From assembly GCA_002254285.1 (NCBI GenBank), contig NIUZ01000090.1, positions 1-13,767 on the forward strand: a DNA stretch of 13,767 bases, read 5' to 3'. This document shows positions 7,625-13,767 of this stretch, piece after piece. Every line of letters begins with the position of its first letter. The stretch's first letter is position 1. A model generated the notes under the pieces. It saw nothing but the letters and a program-made list of their open reading frames with translations, searched no databases and was not told where the DNA came from. This stretch comes from Bacteroidetes bacterium 4572_112 (GTDB lineage: Bacteria; Bacteroidota; Bacteroidia; Bacteroidales; UBA1556). The position numbers and the translations under genes are program-made.

Positions 7625-8176
7625 ATGACAGAAGAAATAATTATTGCAGGTTTTGGTGGCCAAGGGGTACTTTCAATGGGTAAAATCCTTGCTTATTCTG
7701 GAATTATGCAAGATCAAGAAGTAAGTTGGATGCCAGCTTATGGTCCTGAAATGCGTGGTGGTACTGCTAATGTAACAGTTATTATTAGCGACGAAAGAAT
7801 AAACTCTCCTGTATTAAATGCATATGATACAGCTATCATTCTTAATCAGCAATCGATGAATAAGTTTGAAGAAACTGTAAAGCCAGGTGGTGTATTATTA
7901 TACGATCCAAACGGTATTTCAAAACATCCTACTCGCACTGATATCAACATATACCAAGTAGAAGCTGCTGCTGAAGCCGCTCGCTTAAAAGTTGGTAAAT
8001 CATTCAATATGGTGGTACTAGGTGCTTACCTTAAAATTAAGCCAATAGTAGAACACGAAAACGTAATTAAAGGATTGAAAAAATCTCTTCCTGAGCGTTA
8101 TCACCACCTTATTCCAATGAACGAAACTGCTATTAGCAGTGGCGAGAAAATTGTAAAGCAAACTCAAAAGGCATAA
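7625..8176 (+). CDS. 2-oxoacid:ferredoxin oxidoreductase gamma subunit
   Basis: A 183-residue gamma domain protein (POR gamma family). The signature GFGGQGVLSMGKILA (9-23) is followed by YGPEMRGGTANVTVIIS (39-55), both typical of KorC/VorG/PorG subunits. No Fe-S ligands are seen, as expected, since the delta subunit carries them. It is the last gene of the operon (21-nt gap after beta). A perfect terminator hairpin begins 27 nt after its stop, which defines the operon end. The A-rich AAGAAAGAAAAC before the ATG is typical of starts in this phylum. Confidence 0.9.
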   Translation: MTEEIIIAGFGGQGVLSMGKILAYSGIMQDQEVSWMPAYGPEMRGGTANVTVIISDERINSPVLNAYDTAIILNQQSMNKFEETVKPGGVLLYDPNGISKHPTRTDINIYQVEAAAEAARLKVGKSFNMVVLGAYLKIKPIVEHENVIKGLKKSLPERYHHLIPMNETAISSGEKIVKQTQKA

Positions 8177-8202
8177 ACCTAAAGTTTATTTTTAGATATA
8201 AA

Positions 8203-8239
8203 AAAAGCAGCATTTCTAACGAAATGCTGCTTTTCTTTT
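8203..8239. terminator. Bidirectional intrinsic terminator between convergent genes
   Basis: A perfect 14-bp stem: 8203-8216 (AAAAGCAGCATTTC) pairs with 8221-8234 (GAAATGCTGCTTTT) around a TAAC loop. A T-run follows on the plus strand (8231-8240) and the A-run at 8200-8206 gives a U-run in the minus direction. It should therefore end both the rightward oxidoreductase operon and the leftward regulator gene, whose stop codon lies at 8252-8254. Confidence 0.93.
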
Positions 8240-8251
8240 TATAATATTTTT

Positions 8252-8920
8252 TTAGTTAACGCATCGCATCAATTCTCTTTTATCTAATATTTTAATAATT
8301 TTCTTATCACTGTCAATAATTCCTTTAGATTTTAAATGAGAAAAAACTCTAGCAATTGAAGGTCTTGCAACATTAAAACGTTCGGCAAGCCATGTTTGAC
8401 TATGCTCCATCTCAAACTCCATTGAATTAGTTTGTTTCGCTATTTTCAATAAATATATAGCTATCTTTCCTTCTATAGATTGTAGAAAAACATTCTTTAT
8501 TTTTTGTGATAAAAATTGAGTTTTATTTGATATTACATTCAAATAATTTATCATTAGCTTGGGATGCTTTGCTAGTATATATTCAAAAGTTTTTTTCTGA
8601 ATACTAATAATCGAAACATCACAATTAGATACCACATTTACAGGAAAAACATTATTATCGCCATATAAAAACCCTGGACCAATTATCTGAGTAACATAAA
8701 TATCATCCATTCTAAAAATACTACCGGTAGCATCAAGCATTTCTGTTCTAACATTCCCCTTTGATATTATCATTAGACTTCTAACATCGTCCCCTGCCCT
8801 ACAAATAATATCGTTTTTTTTATACTGTGATGTACTATAATGAATAGATTCAAATATCTCCAATATTTGCTCCTTATTAAATCCAACAAAAAATGGAGAA
8901 TTAACTAACTTAGTAATCAT
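8252..8920 (-). CDS. Crp/Fnr-family transcriptional regulator (HcpR-like)
   Basis: A 222-residue regulator with an N-terminal cyclic-nucleotide-binding-fold sensor domain, a long dimerisation helix (about 118-150) and a C-terminal winged helix. The helix-turn-helix TWLAERFNVARPSIARV (176-192) carries the R-P-S-x-x-R recognition pattern of the Crp family. FLYGDNNVFPVNV (84-96) resembles the HcpR-like subgroup, known for control of nitrosative-stress and nitrite genes; this is a recall-based match. There is no N-terminal FNR-type cysteine cluster, so direct 4Fe-4S oxygen sensing is unlikely; heme or NO sensing is possible but unproven. I prefer the ATG at 8920; an in-frame GTG at 8953 would add 11 residues. 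The gene diverges from nrfHA, with an 18-bp Crp-type dyad between them, so regulation of nrfHA and of itself is the natural reading. Confidence 0.88.
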   Translation of the reverse strand: MITKLVNSPFFVGFNKEQILEIFESIHYSTSQYKKNDIICRAGDDVRSLMIISKGNVRTEMLDATGSIFRMDDIYVTQIIGPGFLYGDNNVFPVNVVSNCDVSIISIQKKTFEYILAKHPKLMINYLNVISNKTQFLSQKIKNVFLQSIEGKIAIYLLKIAKQTNSMEFEMEHSQTWLAERFNVARPSIARVFSHLKSKGIIDSDKKIIKILDKRELMRCVN

Positions 8921-9006
8921 ATTTTTAAATTTAAAATACCAAACAAAACTCACTTAGTAATACATTTAATTTTGAACTTAATGCTCAAATTAAAATTAAC
9001 CCTGCT

Positions 9007-9022
9007 TGTTTAATGATAAACA
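9007..9022. promoter_or_regulatory. Second Crp/Fnr-type dyad near the regulator gene
   Basis: TGTTTAATGATAAACA has perfect 6-bp arms (TGTTTA/TAAACA) and the TGTnn-N6-nnACA layout of Crp/Fnr sites. Its centre is 47 bp from that of the stronger dyad at 9053-9070. It lies downstream of the candidate minus-strand promoter, inside the regulator's predicted leader, where bound protein could block transcription. The AT-rich context makes chance occurrence possible. Confidence 0.35.
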
Positions 9023-9037
9023 TTGTTATTTAGTTAG

Positions 9038-9045
9038 CAAAAGTA
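9038..9045 (-). promoter_or_regulatory. Candidate -7 box of the regulator gene
   Basis: On the minus strand this reads TACTTTTG, an exact TAnnTTTG match. A TTG-type -33 element could be supplied at 9067-9070 (TTGT on the minus strand), 21 bp upstream. That element is the right arm of the operator at 9053-9070, so occupancy of the operator should interfere with this promoter. Confidence 0.4.
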
Positions 9046-9052
9046 GTGATTA

Positions 9053-9070
9053 TTGTAACATATGATACAA
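9053..9070. promoter_or_regulatory. Crp/Fnr-family operator upstream of nrfHA
   Basis: TTGTAACATATGATACAA is an 18-bp inverted repeat. Arms TTGTA/TACAA flank a palindromic CATATG, with only the bases at positions 6 and 13 not pairing. The length and TTGT...ACAA ends are those of Crp/Fnr-family sites. It lies between a Crp/Fnr-family gene and nrfH. The centre (9061.5) is about 42 bp before the start site predicted from the -7 box at 9091-9098, the class II activator position. TATGATAC recurs at 9083-9090, 22 bp on, as an isolated half-site. Confidence 0.75.
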
Positions 9071-9090
9071 CTATTTTCTACTTATGATAC

Positions 9091-9098
9091 TAAATTTG
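9091..9098 (+). promoter_or_regulatory. Candidate -7 promoter box of nrfHA
   Basis: TAAATTTG matches the Bacteroidota -7 consensus TAnnTTTG exactly. Transcription would begin near 9103-9105, leaving a leader of about 80 nt. No TTTG-type -33 box is present at the proper distance, which fits a promoter that depends on an activator bound at 9053-9070. A tandem 10-bp repeat (TGTTAATAA at 9102-9110 and 9112-9120) covers the predicted start. Confidence 0.55.
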
Positions 9099-9182
9099 TA
9101 CTGTTAATAATTGTTAATAATATAACTGATAATTATAGCATAAGTATTAACTTACAATAATACCACTGAAATATATAATCAC

Positions 9183-9701
9183 ATGAAGAAAACAGCAATT
9201 TCGTTATTTGTATTTGCTTTATTATTTTTTGGATACATAGTACAACAATCACAAATGACTTCCTACTTATCCAAGGATCCTAAAGCATGTATTAATTGCC
9301 ACGTAATGAATACCCAATATGCAACATGGCAACACAGCTCCCATGGAGTAGCAGGAGTAGCATGTATTGAGTGTCACCTTCCTACTGACAATTTTTTCGA
9401 AAAATACTACGCAAAAAGTGTTGACGGATGGAACCATAGTGTTGCTTTTACTAACGGAACCTACGACCCTGCAATGAAAATCAGTGACTACGGAGCCGAA
9501 AGAGTTCAAAAAAATTGCATATCGTGCCATGCAAGTATGGTGTCAGAGATAAAAAGCAATTCAGACAAATACCATAATTATACAGATCCAGAAGTAGAAA
9601 CTGGAAGAAAATGTTGGGATTGTCATAAAAGCGTACCACACGGTAAAGTTAGGAGTATAACTACAACTCCATATAATTTAGGAATTAAAGAAAACAAATA
9701 A
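9183..9701 (+). CDS. nrfH: Cytochrome c nitrite reductase small subunit, menaquinol oxidase
   Basis: A 172-residue NapC/NirT-family tetraheme cytochrome anchored by one N-terminal helix (about 5-21) with its heme domain in the periplasm. The four heme motifs are CINCH (36-40), CIECH (61-65), CISCH (112-116) and CWDCH (144-148). The first is CXXCHXM, and M42 is the expected unusual axial ligand of heme 1, as in Desulfovibrio NrfH. K78 and the D81-G-W-N-H85 stretch lie where quinol-site residues occur in the family. It takes electrons from menaquinol and passes them to NrfA, encoded 21 nt downstream in the same operon. Expression is probably controlled by the Crp-type operator at 9053-9070. The start is the only ATG that gives a complete membrane anchor. 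Confidence 0.95.
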   Translation: MKKTAISLFVFALLFFGYIVQQSQMTSYLSKDPKACINCHVMNTQYATWQHSSHGVAGVACIECHLPTDNFFEKYYAKSVDGWNHSVAFTNGTYDPAMKISDYGAERVQKNCISCHASMVSEIKSNSDKYHNYTDPEVETGRKCWDCHKSVPHGKVRSITTTPYNLGIKENK

Positions 9702-9722
9702 TAATCTTAAACATACAGTATT

Positions 9723-11261
9723 ATGAAATCAAAGTTTACATTTTTATTAATAGGATCGCTTATTGCTATCGTAACTATGGCATTATTATCAGCTAATATT
9801 TCTGAAAGAAAGACAGAGAAAGTTGAACTAAATAAGACTCCTGAAATATCAGGTACCGATCAATATAAAAACGATGAGTGGCAAAAGTATTACCCTCGTC
9901 AATACAGTTCTTGGATGAAAACCAAAGAAAGCGGTGACATTCTTGATCTATTAAAAGAATATCCACAGCTTCCAATTATATGGGCAGGTTATGGTTTTGC
10001 AAAAGATTATAATGCACCACGTGGTCATTATTATGCAATTCAAAGTAATACAAACACACTAAGAACAGGAGCTCCTGTTGACGGCAAAACTGGACCTATG
10101 CCAACTGCATGTTGGACTTGTAAATCTCCTGATGTAATTAGAATGATTGAAAGAGATGGTGAGCTAGAGTATTTTACTGGCAAATGGGCAAAATATGGTT
10201 CGGAGATTAAGAATAGTATTGGTTGTGCAAACTGCCATAATAACGAAACTGCAGAATTAAGAGTTAGTGTACCTCACCTAAACCGAGGATTAATTGCCGC
10301 TGGACTTCCTACATTCGAAGAATCAACACATCAAGTAAAAAGAAGTTTGGTATGTGCAGCATGTCACTCTGAGTATTACTTCAAGAAAAACAAATGGACT
10401 GATGCAGATGGCAAAGAAAAGCTAGCTAAGGTTGTAACTTTCCCATGGAAATACGGATTAAATTCTGAAGGAATGGAAAAGTATTATGATGAAGTTGGTC
10501 ATACTGATTTTGTAAATAAAATTTCTAAAACACCTATTTTAAAGACTCAGCACCCAGGTTATGAAATGCACCTTACAGGTATTCATGGTCAAAAAGGTGT
10601 AGCATGTGCTGATTGCCATATGCCATACACACAAGAAGGCTCGGTTAAGTATTCTGACCACCAATTACAGAATCCATTAAATACTATGGACCGCTCATGT
10701 ATGAATTGTCATAGAGAGAGTGAAGCTAAATTAAAAGGTATTGTAAAGCAGAAATATGTTAGAAAAACACAACTTCATATCATTACAATGGATAACCTTG
10801 CTAAGGCTCACCTCGAAACAGCAAAAGCAATGGAAGTTGGCGCTACTGATGAGGAGCTAAAGGCTGTACGTCAGGACATAAGAACAGGTCAATGGAAATG
10901 GGATTATGCTGTAGCTTCTCACGGAGCTTTCTTCCACGCACCAGAGGAAGTATTAAGAAACCTATCCGTTGCTAACGAATATGCTATGCAAGCAAGAATT
11001 AAGCTTGTGGGAGTATTAGCAAAGCATGGTGTTATGGATTATGCCGCTCCAGACTTTGATGATAAGGCTGCTTCACAAAAATTAGCAGGACTTGATTTTG
11101 ATAAAATGGTTGAAGCTAAATTAGAATTCAAACGTACACTTGAAAAAGAATGGAATAAGACAGCAGTAAGTAATAAAACTTGGAATCAAGACGCTTTTAA
11201 GGGCACTGATAACGAAACTGCATATTCTAAAACCGTAAATGGTGAGTATATTAGAAAATAA
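9723..11261 (+). CDS. nrfA: Ammonia-forming cytochrome c nitrite reductase, catalytic subunit
   Basis: A 512-residue periplasmic pentaheme enzyme that reduces nitrite to ammonium with six electrons; NO and hydroxylamine are also known substrates of the family. An N-terminal Sec signal peptide spans about 4-25. The heme sites are CWTCK (130-134, active-site heme with Lys ligand), CANCH (168-172), CAACH (211-215), CADCH (295-299) and CMNCH (326-330). Active-site R114, Y218 and H277 are present, and E217, K274 and Q276 match the calcium-site residues. This numbering coincides with what I recall for Wolinella NrfA. A long helical C-terminal region with further His ligands follows, as usual for the dimer interface. 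Nothing seems missing. The CXXCK motif needs a dedicated heme-attachment system, and a candidate synthase lies just downstream (11501). The operon ends in a strong terminator at 11289-11326. Confidence 0.97.
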   Translation: MKSKFTFLLIGSLIAIVTMALLSANISERKTEKVELNKTPEISGTDQYKNDEWQKYYPRQYSSWMKTKESGDILDLLKEYPQLPIIWAGYGFAKDYNAPRGHYYAIQSNTNTLRTGAPVDGKTGPMPTACWTCKSPDVIRMIERDGELEYFTGKWAKYGSEIKNSIGCANCHNNETAELRVSVPHLNRGLIAAGLPTFEESTHQVKRSLVCAACHSEYYFKKNKWTDADGKEKLAKVVTFPWKYGLNSEGMEKYYDEVGHTDFVNKISKTPILKTQHPGYEMHLTGIHGQKGVACADCHMPYTQEGSVKYSDHQLQNPLNTMDRSCMNCHRESEAKLKGIVKQKYVRKTQLHIITMDNLAKAHLETAKAMEVGATDEELKAVRQDIRTGQWKWDYAVASHGAFFHAPEEVLRNLSVANEYAMQARIKLVGVLAKHGVMDYAAPDFDDKAASQKLAGLDFDKMVEAKLEFKRTLEKEWNKTAVSNKTWNQDAFKGTDNETAYSKTVNGEYIRK

Positions 11262-11288
11262 ACAGTAGCATTAAAATATAAATTATTC

Positions 11289-11326
11289 AGTATCTGGAAT
11301 GCCTGCATTCCAGATACTTTTTTTTT
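11289..11326 (+). terminator. Intrinsic terminator after nrfA
   Basis: An inverted repeat AGTATCTGGAATGC / GCATTCCAGATACT spans 11289-11318. Allowing a 4-nt loop (CCTG), this is a 13-bp perfect stem, followed by nine T residues (11318-11326). It begins 28 nt after the nrfA stop, closing the nrfHA operon and separating it from the cytochrome synthase gene. Confidence 0.93.
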
Positions 11327-11370
11327 GTAAAGCTTGTTTTATATTACTTCATTAACGTTGTTAAATACTC

Positions 11371-11378
11371 TATTTTTG
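11371..11378 (+). promoter_or_regulatory. Candidate promoter of the cytochrome c synthase gene
   Basis: TATTTTTG is an exact match to the TAnnTTTG -7 box, about 120 bp before the start codon and after the nrfA terminator, so the synthase probably has its own promoter. A TTG at 11358-11360 is too close to be a standard -33 element. No copy of the nrf-type dyad is evident nearby. The remaining 11379-11500 is AT-rich, with one 8-bp inverted repeat at 11439-11459. Confidence 0.35.
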
Positions 11379-11500
11379 TAGTATAAGGCGTGTATTTTTA
11401 AATCTATTAGTAGAAAATCATATCCGTTTTTTTATAGAAATTAATAAATACTATTAATTCTAATCATAATCCAATTTAATAAACGACAAAACAGCATATA

Positions 11501-13767
11501 ATGTATAAAATACTAAGTTCGTATATAACAATGATAGTGCTTCTACTAATCTTAGGAATAGGAGCTGCTATAGGCACATTTATAGAGAACGACTTCGGCA
11601 GTGCCGTTGCTAAAGATTTAATTTACAACAGCTTTTGGTATAGCGCAGCTCTACTATTAACTACAATCAACATCATATTTGTAAGTTATAAAACAAAGAT
11701 GTACCGTGTAAAAGCAAGGTTTCTTTTTCATATTTCGTTTGCAATAATCCTATTAGGTGCAGCAATGACTCACTTTTTTGGAACGGATGGTTTAATGCAT
11801 ATTCGTGAGGGCGAATCATCAAATATTGTGGTTGTAAACAATGAAAGAGTTGAGATACCATTCTCTATTAAGCTTATAGATTTTAGACTCAAAAGATACC
11901 CAGGCAGCAAATCACCTTCTGAATTTAGTTCTGATGTTATAGTTATTGATAAAAAAAATGATGAAGAGTATAAGGCTTACATATTTATGAATAACACCCT
12001 TACTCATGGTGGTTATAAATTCTTTCAAACATCATACGACCCTGATGAAAAAGGAACTCAATTATCAGTAAATAAAGACCCCGGAATAGAGCTTACATAT
12101 ATAGGATATTTTCTTTTATTTCTTGGTTTAATTGTTAATCTGTTTGACAAAAAATCGAGATTCCAATATTTAGTACGTCAGGTAAATAAATCGAGTATTA
12201 CGTCTATATTAATTCCGATAATACTACTTGCCACACCAAGCATATCTAATGCTCAAGAAAGCTCTGAGTATTCCGATACTTATATGACAGAATTTAGAGA
12301 ACAGTCATTGGAAGTTGCTACGGCTTTTGGAGCATTAGTGATTCAATCGCCTAACGGTAGAATGAAACCCATTGATACTCAAAACCGAGAAGTCCTTAAT
12401 AAGCTTACCGGAAAAAGCTCGTGGATGGGAATGACAGCAAATCAAGTAATACTTGGTATGGTTACTCGTCCTAATATTTGGAAAAGAATTAACCTTATAA
12501 AAGTGAAAACTTCAAAATTAAGGCAAAAACTAGGAGTAGATAAAGATCAAAAACATGTAAAGTTCAGTGATTTTTTCGATAGTGAGGGAAATTATAAACT
12601 CACAACGGAAGTTGAACGCGCATATCAATTAGTGCCATCAAGACGTGGAACTTACGAAAGAGACCTTATTAAAGTTGATGAGCGATTGAACATAACATTT
12701 ATGTCTTTCAGGGGAGTATTGCTTACCATATTCCCATTACCAAATAGCGAGAACAATCAGTGGGTCGATTTTAAAACAATGTTTGCGGAAGTTGATAATC
12801 AAGAACTCAAAAATGCCACAAATAGGTTATTAGAAGATTCGTACAATAGAACTTTTAATCATACTATTGAGAGCATTAATATAATTAAAGGCTTTCAGGC
12901 AAAGTATGGCGGAAGTATTATTCCTGATCAAAATAGGCTAAACACTGAGATATGGTTTAATAAAACATATCTATTCATTAAGCTATTTATTAGCTATTTA
13001 ATTTGGGGAATAGCCTTGCTTATTTTTAGTTTTGTGACAATGTTTAAGAATAAAGCTATAAGTAATAAATCTAGAATAGCCATAGTTTCTATTTCGGCAG
13101 TATTATTATCAATACATACATCTGGAATTGCTTTGCGATGGTATATTGGAGGGTTTGCTCCCATAACAAATACCTACGAAACAATGATTTTTATAGCTTT
13201 TGCTTCTGTTTTTGCTGGAGTATTTTTTCTACGGAAATCAATAATGGCTATGTCAGCTTCTTTTATGATGGCAGGGATATTTATTTTTGCCGCATACCTT
13301 GGCGAAGTTGACCCCGAAATCACAAGCTTAGTTCCTGTTCTTAAGTCCTATTGGCTTAGCATTCACGTATCTGTTATAACAGCTAGTTATGGTTTCTTTG
13401 GTGTTGGTGCAATATTAGGTTTTATAAGCTTAATTCTATTTTTATTGAGAAGCGAAAAGCGCCAACATATTGACCTACACATAAAAAATATAAGTTATAT
13501 AAATGAAATAACACTAAGCCTAGGACTTGTGCTATTGGTTATTGGTAATTTCTTGGGTGGAATTTGGGCTAACGAATCATGGGGTAGATATTGGGGCTGG
13601 GATCCCAAAGAAACATGGGCATATATTTCAATTATAGTTTATGCCATTGTAATACATATTCGCCTAATCAAGAAAATATACTCCTATTACTTATTCGCAA
13701 TATTGTCAATAGTAGCATTTTTCTCAATATTAATGACATATTTCGGAGTAAACTATTACCTTACAGG
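11501..13767 (+). CDS. Fused ResB/CcsA (CcsBA-type) cytochrome c synthase, 3' end cut by window
   Basis: An open frame of 755 codons runs off the right edge without a stop. It encodes a system II cytochrome c synthase that exports heme and attaches it to apocytochromes in the periplasm. The ResB-like half has N-terminal helices at about 7-27, 43-62 and 72-92, the last carrying the likely TM-His1 H77 (FLFHISF). Two more helices follow at about 199-218 and 233-251, then a large periplasmic part to about 489. The CcsA half starts near 490. It has P-His1 H622 (SYWLSIHVSV), the heme-binding WWD domain (W689 to W706, with WGWDPKETW at 698-706) and TM-His2 H719. P-His2 should lie just beyond the window, so only some 20-40 residues are probably missing. 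Placed after nrfHA like Wolinella nrfI, it may serve the CXXCK heme site of NrfA. A general cytochrome c role is the alternative, so no symbol is given. Confidence 0.9.
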   Translation, partial: MYKILSSYITMIVLLLILGIGAAIGTFIENDFGSAVAKDLIYNSFWYSAALLLTTINIIFVSYKTKMYRVKARFLFHISFAIILLGAAMTHFFGTDGLMHIREGESSNIVVVNNERVEIPFSIKLIDFRLKRYPGSKSPSEFSSDVIVIDKKNDEEYKAYIFMNNTLTHGGYKFFQTSYDPDEKGTQLSVNKDPGIELTYIGYFLLFLGLIVNLFDKKSRFQYLVRQVNKSSITSILIPIILLATPSISNAQESSEYSDTYMTEFREQSLEVATAFGALVIQSPNGRMKPIDTQNREVLNKLTGKSSWMGMTANQVILGMVTRPNIWKRINLIKVKTSKLRQKLGVDKDQKHVKFSDFFDSEGNYKLTTEVERAYQLVPSRRGTYERDLIKVDERLNITFMSFRGVLLTIFPLPNSENNQWVDFKTMFAEVDNQELKNATNRLLEDSYNRTFNHTIESINIIKGFQAKYGGSIIPDQNRLNTEIWFNKTYLFIKLFISYLIWGIALLIFSFVTMFKNKAISNKSRIAIVSISAVLLSIHTSGIALRWYIGGFAPITNTYETMIFIAFASVFAGVFFLRKSIMAMSASFMMAGIFIFAAYLGEVDPEITSLVPVLKSYWLSIHVSVITASYGFFGVGAILGFISLILFLLRSEKRQHIDLHIKNISYINEITLSLGLVLLVIGNFLGGIWANESWGRYWGWDPKETWAYISIIVYAIVIHIRLIKKIYSYYLFAILSIVAFFSILMTYFGVNYYLT

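Noticed and set aside
8921..8953. GTG at 8953 as start of the Crp/Fnr-family gene
   Set aside because: It adds 11 aromatic and basic residues not expected before the sensor domain, while the ATG at 8920 gives a normal family N-terminus. It is kept as an alternative only.
11439..11459. AT-only inverted repeat (8-bp arms, 5-nt spacer) upstream of the cytochrome synthase
   Set aside because: With pure A/T arms in an AT-rich leader, chance is likely, and it does not match the nrf operator pattern.
11673..11861. Minus-strand 62-codon frame near the right end
   Set aside because: It is antisense to the ResB half of the cytochrome c synthase, which reads through the whole region with recognisable ResB motifs.
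1..13767. CRISPR array, insertion sequence, tRNA or phage genes
   Set aside because: No regularly spaced repeats, transposase or integrase motifs, tRNA cloverleaf, or structural phage genes were seen on either strand.

Overview
This 13.8 kb window most likely comes from an AT-rich, anaerobic or facultatively anaerobic member of the Bacteroidota, probably Bacteroidales-like. The lineage is inferred. The evidence is: start codons preceded by A/T-rich sequence rather than Shine-Dalgarno motifs; several intergenic matches to the Bacteroidota -7 promoter box TAnnTTTG; a four-subunit ferredoxin-dependent 2-oxoacid oxidoreductase; and a menaquinol-linked NrfHA nitrite reductase accompanied by a fused ResB/CcsA (CcsBA-type) cytochrome c synthase. 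I see no mobile element, CRISPR array, tRNA or rRNA.

Layout. (1) 1-137: an intergenic tail with a short REP-like sequence at the left edge. (2) 138-686, minus: a SlyD-type FKBP peptidyl-prolyl isomerase. (3) 687-982: a divergent intergenic region with a conspicuous hairpin. (4) 983-4039, plus: a tight three-gene unit of a polytopic GT39/PMT-like glycosyltransferase, a class I SAM methyltransferase (TTG start) and a polyprenyl-phosphate-sugar synthase-like GT2. They plausibly make a lipid-linked sugar on the cytoplasmic side and transfer it to an unknown acceptor on the periplasmic side. (5) 4225-8176, plus: a PLP aminotransferase followed by the delta (ferredoxin), alpha, beta and gamma subunits of a Vor/Kor-type 2-oxoacid:ferredoxin oxidoreductase. 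Together they could convert an amino acid to a 2-oxoacid, then to acyl-CoA, CO2 and reduced ferredoxin. A perfect 14-bp bidirectional hairpin terminator follows. (6) 8252-8920, minus: a Crp/Fnr-family regulator resembling the HcpR subgroup. (7) 9183-11261, plus: nrfH and nrfA, ammonia-forming nitrite reduction, ending in a strong intrinsic terminator. (8) 11501-13767, plus: the fused cytochrome c synthase (NrfI/CcsBA type), cut off by the window's right edge just before its last conserved histidine region.

The most informative non-coding signal lies between the regulator and nrfH. An 18-bp near-perfect dyad, TTGTAACATATGATACAA (9053-9070), sits about 42 bp upstream of the start site predicted from a perfect TAAATTTG -7 box. 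This is the geometry of class II Crp/Fnr activation. The same dyad overlaps the upstream part of a candidate promoter for the divergent regulator gene. A single site could therefore activate nrfHA and repress the regulator. A second, weaker dyad lies closer to the regulator.

Every protein belongs to a family I recognise, so I do not claim a wholly new system. The items most worth following are the regulator-nrf switch, the pairing of a CXXCK-containing NrfA with its own synthase, and the unassigned substrates of the glycosylation trio and of the aminotransferase-oxidoreductase operon.
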